NCBI GenBank assembly: GCA_030642645.1
Contig: DAOWNJ010000077.1
Span: 1-5,004 of the forward strand
Direction: 5' to 3'
DNA: 5,004 nt
DNA from: Dehalococcoidia bacterium
GTDB taxonomy: Bacteria > Chloroflexota > Dehalococcoidia > E44-bin15 > DAOWNJ01
The position numbers and the translations under genes were made by a program. The notes beneath the pieces were generated by a model. It had not been told where the DNA came from. It worked only from the letters and a program-made list of their open reading frames with translations, and searched no databases. The first letter of the stretch is position 1, and each line of letters opens with the position of its first letter. Below are positions 1-5,004 of the stretch, in pieces.

Positions 1-824
1 ACCCTGACCGCCCCTGAGCAGGCGAGATATGCAGCCCCGATGTAGTTGATTGAGCCAGCACATACGAGGACCCTCCCGAAGCTCCCCTTATGAGCAGCGA
101 TCGGCCTTTGGGGGAGAGATGACCTTGCCCAATCAGGGGCCATGAGCTCAGTGGTAACATCCTGGGCCAAATTATCTGGTATTCCAATATCGGCGGTGAT
201 GAGCCTCCCAACCCGCTCCCCACCCGGGAAGGTGAATAGTCCCAGCTTTGGATAGCCAAGGGTGATGGTGACATCAGCAGATAGACAGGAGGGGTCAGGC
301 TCCCCGCCATCGGCGCCCAGCCCTGAGGGAAGGTCAAGGGCGATGATTAGAAGCTCAGGGTGCATCTCCCTGGCCTTCCTTACCCTCTCCAGGACCTCCT
401 TGAAGATGCCCTCAATGGGCCTCGTCTTCCCGGTGCCGAAGATAGCATCGATGACGACCTCATTTGAGGAGAGGAGCCGATCAAGTTGGGTGAGGCTATC
501 ATCGCTTGTGACCTCGGTTATGTCGATCCCCCGCTCTTTAGTCAGTCTGTAGTTTAGGTCATCCTCTCGTCTTCCCCCACAGAGGAATAGGCTCACCCTC
601 GCCCCCCAGTCACGGAGGTGTCTAGCAGCGACAAGGCCATCGCCCCCGTTATTTCCTGGGCCCACCAGGACCATGATGGAGTGGGATGAAGTGCCCCTAA
701 GGTATCTATCGACCTCCCTGGCCACGGCGAGCCCGGCATTCTCCATCAGCTCGCTCATGGGGATGCCAATGCCCTCACAGGCTCGCTCGATCTCTCTCAT
801 CTGGTCAGAGGTGACTATCTTCAC
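1..824 (-). CDS. nnr: Bifunctional NAD(P)H-hydrate repair enzyme Nnr (epimerase + ADP-dependent dehydratase), 3' end outside window
   Basis: The enzyme repairs NADHX and NADPHX: the N-terminal YjeF_N domain epimerises the R and S hydrates, and the C-terminal ribokinase-like domain dehydrates S-NAD(P)HX using ADP. I translated 274 residues in one open frame running off the window edge. Visible are MENAG (27-31), the glycine-rich GPGNNGGDG loop (55-63), DAIFGTG (126-132), DLPSGL (164-169) and ADVTITLGYPKLGL (182-195), all hallmarks of the epimerase domain, which ends near residue 215. HKGSFGRVLV (245-254) followed by GAAYLA (263-268) opens the dehydratase domain, so the gene is the fused two-domain form; roughly half is missing. 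The start is GTG at 824-822, giving VKIVTSDQMREIER, with GGGGGAG five bases upstream. That GTG overlaps the acpS stop by one base (TAGTG), implying translational coupling. Residues are normal; no frameshift is seen. Confidence 0.95.
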   Translation of the reverse strand, partial: MKIVTSDQMREIERACEGIGIPMSELMENAGLAVAREVDRYLRGTSSHSIMVLVGPGNNGGDGLVAARHLRDWGARVSLFLCGGRREDDLNYRLTKERGIDITEVTSDDSLTQLDRLLSSNEVVIDAIFGTGKTRPIEGIFKEVLERVRKAREMHPELLIIALDLPSGLGADGGEPDPSCLSADVTITLGYPKLGLFTFPGGERVGRLITADIGIPDNLAQDVTTELMAPDWARSSLPQRPIAAHKGSFGRVLVCAGSINYIGAAYLACSGAVR

Positions 825-1186
825 TATATCTCCCCCACCACTGATGCGATGGCATAGTCCCGGGAGTGGGACAGGCTGATGTCAAGCCCACCCAGTCCGA
901 TCTCCTCAGCACGGTCTCTTGCCCTACCCTCAAGGCAGACGAGCGGCCTTCCCTTACTGTCAGAGAGCACCTCGATCTCCCTCCACCCCACCCCCCATGT
1001 TCCTACGCCAAGCGCCTTCATAACCGCCTCCTTCGCCGCAAAGCGGGCTGCCAGGGAGGGGGTGCGGTCCTGGTAGAGCTCGATCTCGGCCTTGGTATAG
1101 ATGCGATGAAGGAAACGCTCCCCCCATCGGCTGAGGGCCGCCTCAACCCTATCTATTTCGATGATGTCAATGCCAACACGATTCAG
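824..1186 (-). CDS. acpS: Holo-[acyl-carrier-protein] synthase AcpS, probable CTG start
   Basis: AcpS transfers 4'-phosphopantetheine from CoA to the serine of apo-ACP, switching on fatty-acid synthesis; it is cytosolic and normally a trimer. The frame contains GIDIIEIDRV near the N-terminus (metal-binding Asp at residue 7), SLAARFAAKEAVMKALG (44-60; catalytic Glu53), the WREIEVLSDSKGRP segment and the C-terminal ISLSHSRDYAIASVV (103-117). From CTG at 1186-1184 the product is 120 residues, the usual family length. The first ATG in frame (1021-1019) would remove the Asp and Glu motifs, so it cannot be the true start. Between the upstream in-frame TGA (1243-1241) and that ATG there is no ATG, GTG or TTG; CTG just before NRVGID is the best candidate, and ATA at about 1207 or a sequence error are alternatives. 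It ends in TAG overlapping the nnr start by one base. Confidence 0.9.
   Translation of the reverse strand: MNRVGIDIIEIDRVEAALSRWGERFLHRIYTKAEIELYQDRTPSLAARFAAKEAVMKALGVGTWGVGWREIEVLSDSKGRPLVCLEGRARDRAEEIGLGGLDISLSHSRDYAIASVVGEI
830..836 (-). promoter_or_regulatory. Ribosome binding site deciding the GTG start of nnr
   Basis: GGGGGAG lies inside the last codons of acpS (coding GVal-Gly-Glu region), five bases before the GTG at 824-822. It supports the GTG start and the TAGTG stop/start coupling between acpS and nnr. Basis: position and purine-rich sequence only. Confidence 0.55.
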
Positions 1187-1195
1187 AGTGTCAAG

Positions 1196-1204
1196 ATTAT
1201 ACCA
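1196..1204 (-). promoter_or_regulatory. Extended -10 promoter for acpS-nnr
   Basis: On the minus strand the sequence reads TGGTATAAT, that is a perfect TATAAT hexamer (1201-1196) with a TGn extension. Seventeen bases upstream the hexamer GCTACA matches TTGACA at only three positions, which is acceptable for an extended -10 promoter. The expected transcription start is around 1190-1188, only a few bases before the proposed CTG start of acpS at 1186, so the transcript would be nearly or fully leaderless. The motif is seen directly; that it works as a promoter is an inference. Confidence 0.5.
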
Positions 1205-1247
1205 TATCTTTAGTTTCTTGTAGCGGGGGTGATAAGTGGATCAATTG

Positions 1248-1262
1248 AAAAACTGCGTTTTT
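1248..1262. repeat. Short AT-rich inverted repeat
   Basis: AAAAAC-TGC-GTTTTT on the plus strand, a perfect 6-bp arm repeat with a 3-base loop. On the minus strand it follows the GC-rich hairpin and ends in a run of five T. It may provide the T tract of a loose terminator, but the arms are weak and the spacing from the GC-rich stem is unusual. Confidence 0.35.
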
Positions 1263-1279
1263 TAGCGGGGGACCCCCTT

Positions 1280-1295
1280 CCCCACCGGGGTGGGG
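1280..1295 (-). terminator. GC-rich hairpin, possible hyp operon terminator
   Basis: The minus strand reads CCCCAC-CCCG-GTGGGG, a perfect 6-bp GC stem with a 4-base loop, about 45 bp past the hypE stop. No T run follows immediately; the sequence continues AAGGGGGTCCCCC and reaches a T tract only about 30 bases later. It is therefore a candidate terminator or transcript-end stabiliser, not a textbook intrinsic terminator. Confidence 0.35.
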
Positions 1296-1300
1296 CAAAG

Positions 1301-1335
1301 CTGCTGGGAAAATGCCCGAAGGACTTTTTCAGCAG
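1301..1335 (-). terminator. Stem-loop immediately after hypE
   Basis: Starting four bases after the hypE TAA, the minus strand reads CTGCTGAAAA, then an inner CC-TTCG-GG, then TTTT-CC-CAGCAG. The outer 6-bp arms and the AAAA/TTTT arms pair with a two-base bulge, and the loop is a stable UUCG-type tetraloop with two mismatches above the A/T part. No T run follows, so it may protect the 3' end of the hyp message rather than terminate it. Confidence 0.4.
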
Positions 1336-1339
1336 TCTC

Positions 1340-2344
1340 TTAACATATTCTCGGCAACAGCTCGCCAACAGGCATGCCAATGATACGGGAGGCACCAAGG
1401 GAGGTTCTCAGGACCACTCGACCTGGGTGTTTCTCACTCACCGCACCGATGATAGCGGCCCGGGCTCCGTAGCGACTGTTCTGTATCCTTTCCACAACCA
1501 CCTCAGCATCCGGGGCGGCGAGGATGCAGACCAGCTTCCCCTCATTGGCAATATGGAGTGGATCGAAGCCAAGTAGCTCGCAGGCAGCCCTGACCTCCTG
1601 TCGAATGGGAATCCTTTCCTCCTCTATGGTGATGCCGACCCCTGATTGGGCGGCGATTTCATTCAGCGTTGTTGCCAGCCCCCCCCTTGTCGGGTCGCGA
1701 AGGCAATGAATCTGGCTGGAAACCTCGAGCATCTCGGCTACCAGGTGGTTTAAGGGAGCACAGTCGCTCTCAAGCTCTGAGGAGAACCCGAACCCCTCCC
1801 TCTCGTTCATTATGGCGATGCCGTGGTCCCCTATGGTCCCGCTCACGATAACCACATCCCCTGGCCTTGCCCTGGAAGCGGAGATGTTCACCCCATCTGG
1901 TATCAGGCCGATGCCGGCAGTGTTGATGAAGAGCTTATCAGCACTCCCCTTATGGACCACCTTAACATCGCCGGTTACCACCATCACCCCCGCTTCGTCG
2001 GCTGCTTGCTTCATTGAGGAGACAATCCCTCTCAGGTCGTCTAAGGGGAATCCCTCCTCGATAATGAAGGAGGTGCTTAAGTAAAGGGGATGGGCCCCGC
2101 TCATTGCCAGGTCGTTTGCTGTGCCGCATATAGCGAGCCTCCCTATATCGCCTCCGGGGAAAAATATAGGGTCAACTACATAGCTATCGGTGGTGAAGGC
2201 CAGCCCTCCACTGAATGGGAATACTGCTGAATCGTCCAGTCTATCGAGCAAGGGGTTGGAGAATGCCTTTACAAAAACATCTGCCACGAGGTCGTGGCTT
2301 AGCTTCCCCCCACTGCCGTGGCTGAGGAGTATCCTCTCGCTCAT
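1340..2344 (-). CDS. hypE: Hydrogenase maturation protein HypE (carbamoyl dehydratase)
   Basis: HypE receives a carbamoyl group from HypF on its C-terminal cysteine and dehydrates it with ATP to a thiocyanate, the source of the cyanide ligands of [NiFe]-hydrogenase; it then docks with HypC-HypD. The protein is 334 residues, normal for the family. Visible are the N-terminal SHGSGGKL (8-15), LDDSAVF (36-42), TTDSYVVDPIFFPGGDIGRL (51-70), ANDLAMSGA (76-84), TGDVKV (124-129), DPTRGGLATTLNEIA (217-231) and the essential C-terminal PRIC ending in Cys334. These are the PurM/SelD-like ATP-binding motifs. I chose ATG at 2344-2342 because MSERILLSHGSGGK is the conserved N-terminus; the frame is open for 50 more codons upstream, but that part only shadows the hypD 3' end. 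The ATG overlaps the hypD TGA by four bases (ATGA). It is the last gene of the hyp run and appears intact. Confidence 0.97.
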   Translation of the reverse strand: MSERILLSHGSGGKLSHDLVADVFVKAFSNPLLDRLDDSAVFPFSGGLAFTTDSYVVDPIFFPGGDIGRLAICGTANDLAMSGAHPLYLSTSFIIEEGFPLDDLRGIVSSMKQAADEAGVMVVTGDVKVVHKGSADKLFINTAGIGLIPDGVNISASRARPGDVVIVSGTIGDHGIAIMNEREGFGFSSELESDCAPLNHLVAEMLEVSSQIHCLRDPTRGGLATTLNEIAAQSGVGITIEEERIPIRQEVRAACELLGFDPLHIANEGKLVCILAAPDAEVVVERIQNSRYGARAAIIGAVSEKHPGRVVLRTSLGASRIIGMPVGELLPRIC

Positions 2345-3459
2345 AGATCGGCTCCGTAGTGGTAGTAGGCGGCGCAGCTTCCCTCGGATGATACCATGCA
2401 GGGGCCAACTGGATGCTCCGGGGTGCAGGCATGGCGGAAGAGCCGGCAATCCGTTGGTCTCTTTACACCCCTCAACACCTCCCCACAGAGGCACCCCTTG
2501 TGCTCAATAGTTGGGCCTGGGTCTATTTCGAAAGCCCTCTCGGCATCAAACCTCTCGTAGGCCTCCCTCAGGCAAAGCCCGCTTTGGGGGACCTCCCCCA
2601 TCCCCCGCCAGAGGGCAGAACAGGGCTCAAAAACGATGTCAATTTGCTTTAAAGCCCACTGGTTCCCCTCGGCTTTCACTCCACGGCGATATGCAATCTC
2701 CACCCTCCTCTCCCCACTTTCGATCTGGGCCACCAGCATCTCAATGCACTGGAGGACATCGAGGGGCTCAAAGCCGGAGACAACGCAGGCGATGGCGTAG
2801 TCACGGGGGATGAATTCCCAGGGATGGGAACCGATGATGGTGCTCACATGCCCGGGGCAGACGATGCCGTCCAGCTTTACCTCCCCCTCATCGAGGAGGG
2901 CCTTTATCACCGGGGGGCATAGCTTTAGGAAGGAAAGGACAAAGAAATTATTCACACCCTCCCGCTGTGCCTGCAGTATAGAGGCGGCAATGGTGGGGGC
3001 TGTGGTCTCAAAACCAATGCCGATAAAGACAACCGATTTTTCAGGGTTTCCCCTGGCTATCTGGAGGGCATCAAGGGTGGAGTAGACGATGCGAACATCA
3101 GCCCCCTGAGCCTTCGCCTCCTGGAGACTGGAGCGGCTCCCCGGGACCTTCATCATGTCCCCAAAGGTGGTGATTATAACCCCCCTCTCATGGGCAAGTG
3201 CTATGGCCCTGTCCAGGTCTCGGTTTGCGGTGACGCATACTGGACAACCAGGGCCCGATAGCATCTCTATGGCCGGGGGAAGGAGCTGGCGAATGCCATT
3301 TCTAGCGATGGTAACAGTGTGACCGCCGCAGAACTCCATCAAATGGATATTCCTGGTTGATCTGCGGTAGATCCTCTCAATCACCCGCCTCGATAGCTCG
3401 GTATTGCGATACTCATCGATAAACCTAATCCCCTTTTGCCCCGGTTTTGTGGTCATCAC
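2341..3459 (-). CDS. hypD: Hydrogenase maturation Fe-S protein HypD
   Basis: HypD is the scaffold which, with HypC, holds the iron while cyanide and CO are attached for [NiFe]-hydrogenase. The 372 residues match the usual length. Key motifs are FCGGHT (Cys44), GPGCPVC (Cys72 and Cys75, the family's conserved redox-active CxxC), TFGDMMKVPGS (98-108), GFETTAPT (149-156), CPGHVSTIIG (201-210) and SGFEPLDVL (228-236). The C-terminal cysteines 323, 325, 338, 345, 354 and 362 include the [4Fe-4S] ligands. The start is either GTG at 3459-3457, a four-base GTGA overlap with the hypC stop, or the very next codon ATG at 3456-3454, a one-base overlap; the products differ by one Met. Its own stop overlaps the hypE start. 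All conserved cysteines I look for are present, so the protein should be functional. Confidence 0.97.
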   Translation of the reverse strand: MMTTKPGQKGIRFIDEYRNTELSRRVIERIYRRSTRNIHLMEFCGGHTVTIARNGIRQLLPPAIEMLSGPGCPVCVTANRDLDRAIALAHERGVIITTFGDMMKVPGSRSSLQEAKAQGADVRIVYSTLDALQIARGNPEKSVVFIGIGFETTAPTIAASILQAQREGVNNFFVLSFLKLCPPVIKALLDEGEVKLDGIVCPGHVSTIIGSHPWEFIPRDYAIACVVSGFEPLDVLQCIEMLVAQIESGERRVEIAYRRGVKAEGNQWALKQIDIVFEPCSALWRGMGEVPQSGLCLREAYERFDAERAFEIDPGPTIEHKGCLCGEVLRGVKRPTDCRLFRHACTPEHPVGPCMVSSEGSCAAYYHYGADL

Positions 3460-3680
3460 CCATCATCCTCAAGAGCCATCTCCTCAAACAGCCTCAGCGT
3501 CTCCTCAGCCGCCTCCTGGTCGATCACGCTGATGGCGAAGCCGGTATGGAGGAGCACATAGTCCCCGACTTTTACCTCCGGGGTAAGCCAGATGCTTATC
3601 TTGCGACTCACCCCACCGATCTCGACCAATGCCTCATGGTCATCTATAGATTTCACAAGCGTCGGAACAGCAAGGCACAA
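3456..3680 (-). CDS. hypC: Hydrogenase assembly chaperone HypC (HypC/HupF/HybG family), TTG start
   Basis: HypC is the small chaperone that, with HypD, carries the Fe(CN)2CO precursor and delivers it to the hydrogenase large subunit. The 74-residue product begins MCLAVP, with the essential cysteine at position 2, followed by an OB-fold beta barrel (EIGGVSRKISIWL, then VGDYVLLHTGFAISVID) and an acidic helical tail with EEAAEETLRLFEE-type composition. The TTG start at 3680-3678 is forced: the required Cys follows it directly, and an in-frame TAA lies two codons upstream (3686-3684). GGGGG at 3692-3688 is its ribosome site, seven bases away and embedded in the last codons of the DUF2283-like mini gene, so translation is probably coupled. 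The stop overlaps the hypD start. Length and motifs are normal for the family. Confidence 0.96.
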   Translation of the reverse strand: MCLAVPTLVKSIDDHEALVEIGGVSRKISIWLTPEVKVGDYVLLHTGFAISVIDQEAAEETLRLFEEMALEDDG

Positions 3681-3683
3681 GGC

Positions 3684-3806
3684 TTAACCCCCACTTGTTA
3701 TTTTCGTGGTCTCCGCTACCGGCCCCACTTCTTCAGCATGGTCAATAGAGTCATTGGAGGCCTTTATCAGGAGAATATCCTCCTCCCTGTCATATCTAAT
3801 CTTCAT
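3684..3806 (-). CDS. Small DUF2283-like protein, probably C-terminally truncated (40 aa)
   Basis: A 40-codon frame starts at ATG 3806-3804, with GAGGAGG seven bases upstream, the strongest ribosome site in the window. The product opens MKIRYDREEDILLIKASNDS and continues IDHAEEVGP, which closely resembles the first half of DUF2283 proteins (MKIxYDxExDxLxI, then an acidic AEEVGP-like turn). DUF2283 proteins usually run some 50-70 residues with a second beta hairpin; here the sequence departs after VGPV into AETTKITSGG and stops. Neither other frame restores a family-like tail, so a simple frameshift is not evident; a deletion or a naturally short version is more likely. It lies 46 bp after hypF and 3 bp before hypC, in the same frame as hypC across a single TAA. 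The family has no established function, and a role in hydrogenase maturation is only suggested by position. It could also be a relic serving as a leader for hypC. Confidence 0.7.
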   Translation of the reverse strand: MKIRYDREEDILLIKASNDSIDHAEEVGPVAETTKITSGG

Positions 3807-3813
3807 ACCTTTG

Positions 3814-3820
3814 CCTCCTC
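3814..3820 (-). promoter_or_regulatory. Strong Shine-Dalgarno of the DUF2283-like mini gene
   Basis: GAGGAGG seven bases before the ATG at 3806. This near-perfect match to the 16S rRNA tail is a main reason to accept so short a frame as translated. It lies in the 46-bp gap between hypF and the mini gene, in which I see no promoter or terminator. Confidence 0.7.
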
Positions 3821-3852
3821 GCAGGATAATCGGTAAATACAATCTTCGATGG

Positions 3853-5004
3853 TCAGCATTCAACGAAATTAGCGACTACCGCCTGTCCGAGCGATATACC
3901 CCCATCATTTGTCGGAACCATGCTATGGGTGAGCACGGTAAGGCCAACCTCTTTTAGAGCAGCGATGGCGAGCCTTGAAAGGAGCCGATTCTGAAAAACG
4001 CCCCCACTCAGGGCAACCATATTTATGTCGGTTTCATCCGATATCGTCCGACACATCCGGGCCACCATCCGTGCCAGGGTATGGTGAAAGCTGAGCGAGA
4101 TCTCGCTCGCCGCAAGGCCTCTCTCCATATCAGCGATTATCGCCCTGAATAGATCGCCCAGCTTGATAATCCTTACGCCGTCCTGCTCCAGGATGGAGAA
4201 GGGATAGGCTTTAATGTCCCCAAAACCATCCGGTGCCGCCATCTCAAGCTCGACAGCAGCCTGGGCCTCGTAGTCTATCCTTTTCCTGATACCTAAAAGC
4301 GCTGATACCGCATCGAAAAGGCGACCACAGCTTGATGTGAGGGGCGAATTGATATTCTTTTCGACCTGCTTTTTAACAAGGTCGATCTCGAAGCTATCTA
4401 CCTGGTTCAAAAAGTTCAGCTTTCCATTCAGGGTATTCTCACCGAGAAGGGTGTAGAGATAACTTATGGCCATCCGATATGGTCTCTCTACAGCGGCATC
4501 CCCTCCAGGCATGGGGACATACTCAAGGTGCCCCTTCCTCTCAAATCCTTTATAGTCGGCGATGAGGAACTCCCCACCCCAGATTCGGCCATCACTTCCA
4601 TAGCCAGTGCCATCGAAGGCAACCCCGATGACCGGCTCCTGGACACCATTCTCAACCATGCAGCTTACGATATGGGCGTGATGGTGCTGAACCGGGATAA
4701 TGGCTATACCTTGCTCCTTGGCAAGCTTCAGGGCATATCTCGTGGAGAGGTAATCGGGGTGCATATCGCAGGCCACGACCTCCGGCTGAATGCGAAACAG
4801 TTTTTTATAAAGCTCGATGGTGTTCTCATAGTGCTCCAGCGTCTCTATATTCTCCATGTCTCCGATATGCTGGCTTAAGAAACCATGCTCCTCTCTGGTA
4901 AGGCAGAAGGTATTCTTGAGTTCCCCGCCGCAGCCGAGGACCTGCCTCGATTTGAACGGAAGGTGGATGGGGAAGGGAGCATAGCCTCGCGCCCGTCTGA
5001 TGAG
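3853..5004 (-). CDS. hypF: Carbamoyltransferase HypF, C-terminal half (5' end outside window)
   Basis: HypF converts carbamoyl phosphate and ATP into carbamoyl-adenylate and passes the carbamoyl group to the C-terminal Cys of HypE. The visible 383 residues are in one open frame that enters from the window edge; full-length HypF is about 750 residues, so the acylphosphatase, zinc-finger and most of the YrdC-like domains are missing. The fragment opens with LIRRARGYAPFPIHLPF, the conserved link between YrdC and Kae1-like parts, then LGCGGELKNTFCL and SQHIGDMEN. The Kae1-like domain shows HHHAH at fragment residues 107-111 (metal-binding histidines), FDGTGYGSDGRIWGGEF, SSCGRLFDAVSALLG, LSGGVFQNRLL and NDGGISLGQA near the end. 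ATG at 4857 lies inside conserved sequence and is not the start. The protein ends ANFVEC and TGA at 3855-3853, and heads the hyp gene run visible here. Confidence 0.97.
   Translation of the reverse strand, partial: LIRRARGYAPFPIHLPFKSRQVLGCGGELKNTFCLTREEHGFLSQHIGDMENIETLEHYENTIELYKKLFRIQPEVVACDMHPDYLSTRYALKLAKEQGIAIIPVQHHHAHIVSCMVENGVQEPVIGVAFDGTGYGSDGRIWGGEFLIADYKGFERKGHLEYVPMPGGDAAVERPYRMAISYLYTLLGENTLNGKLNFLNQVDSFEIDLVKKQVEKNINSPLTSSCGRLFDAVSALLGIRKRIDYEAQAAVELEMAAPDGFGDIKAYPFSILEQDGVRIIKLGDLFRAIIADMERGLAASEISLSFHHTLARMVARMCRTISDETDINMVALSGGVFQNRLLSRLAIAALKEVGLTVLTHSMVPTNDGGISLGQAVVANFVEC

Larger units (their letters stand above)
1187..1339. other. Non-coding gap between hypE and acpS
   Basis: This gap of about 150 bp is the only substantial intergenic stretch fully inside the window. 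It holds, reading on the minus strand, a stem-loop right after the hypE stop, a GC-rich hairpin, a GGGGGTCCCCC palindrome (1267-1277), an AT-rich inverted repeat (1248-1262) and the TGGTATAAT box. I see no small reading frame with a credible ribosome site. The arrangement fits the end of the hyp operon followed by a fresh promoter. Confidence 0.6.

Noticed and set aside
262..552. 96-codon plus-strand frame opposite nnr
   Set aside because: Serine- and arginine-rich shadow of the conserved Nnr epimerase domain on the other strand.
1189..1194. Perfect TTGACA on the minus strand as a -35 box
   Set aside because: No TATAAT-like hexamer occurs about 17 bases downstream; it falls after the TGGTATAAT box and just before the acpS coding region, so it is probably coincidence.
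866..1213. 115-codon plus-strand frame opposite acpS, considered as an explanation for the missing acpS start
   Set aside because: The minus-strand frame carries all AcpS motifs, while the plus-strand product resembles nothing and is proline/leucine-rich shadow sequence.
2345..2494. 50-codon N-terminal extension of HypE
   Set aside because: It overlaps the conserved cysteine-rich end of HypD, has no HypE-like sequence, and the ATG at 2344 starts the conserved HypE N-terminus in a standard ATGA overlap.
3684..3806. Frameshift as the cause of the short DUF2283-like gene
   Set aside because: One alternative frame hits a stop almost at once and the other runs on with a tail unlike DUF2283, so a single indel does not restore the family sequence.
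3447..3836. 129-codon plus-strand frame opposite hypC and the mini gene
   Set aside because: It lies antisense to hypC, whose motifs are unmistakable, and its translation has no recognisable pattern or ribosome site.
1..5004. CRISPR array, tRNA/rRNA, transposase, toxin-antitoxin or phage genes
   Set aside because: No spaced direct repeats, RNA gene motifs or such proteins were seen; nearly the whole window is explained by seven minus-strand genes.

Overview
All convincing genes in this window lie on the minus strand and read from high to low coordinates. The order is hypF (3'-terminal part), a 40-codon DUF2283-like mini gene, hypC, hypD, hypE, then after a non-coding gap of about 150 bp acpS and nnr (5' part). 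This is a bacterial chromosomal segment of moderately high GC. No hydrogenase structural gene and no hypA or hypB is visible. The style of the AcpS and Hyp proteins, the frequent AGG and ATA codons and the GTG/TTG starts would fit a Chloroflexota (Dehalococcoidia-like) genome. That placement is an impression from the proteins, held with low confidence.

Positions 5004 to 3456 hold the last 383 residues of HypF (the Kae1-like carbamoyltransferase part), a 46-bp gap, the DUF2283-like mini gene behind a very strong Shine-Dalgarno, and hypC, which starts at TTG 3 bp further on. Positions 3459 to 1340 hold hypD and hypE, which overlap their upstream neighbours by 4 bp each (or 1 bp for hypD, depending on its start). 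The tight spacing indicates one transcript. Its products build the Fe(CN)2CO group of [NiFe]-hydrogenase: HypF moves a carbamoyl group from carbamoyl phosphate onto the C-terminal Cys of HypE, HypE dehydrates it to thiocyanate, and HypC-HypD accept cyanide on iron.

Positions 1339 to 1187 are non-coding and contain several inverted repeats just after hypE, followed by an extended -10 promoter motif for the next gene pair. Positions 1186 to 1 hold acpS (holo-ACP synthase) and nnr (NAD(P)HX repair enzyme, cut by the window edge). The two overlap by 1 bp and form a separate housekeeping unit.

I see no mobile element, CRISPR array, RNA gene or unmistakable new system. The two points most worth a second look are the acpS reading frame, which has no ATG, GTG or TTG that would give a full-length enzyme and sits directly behind a perfect TGGTATAAT box, and the truncated DUF2283-like mini gene in the hyp operon, which is in frame with hypC across a single TAA.
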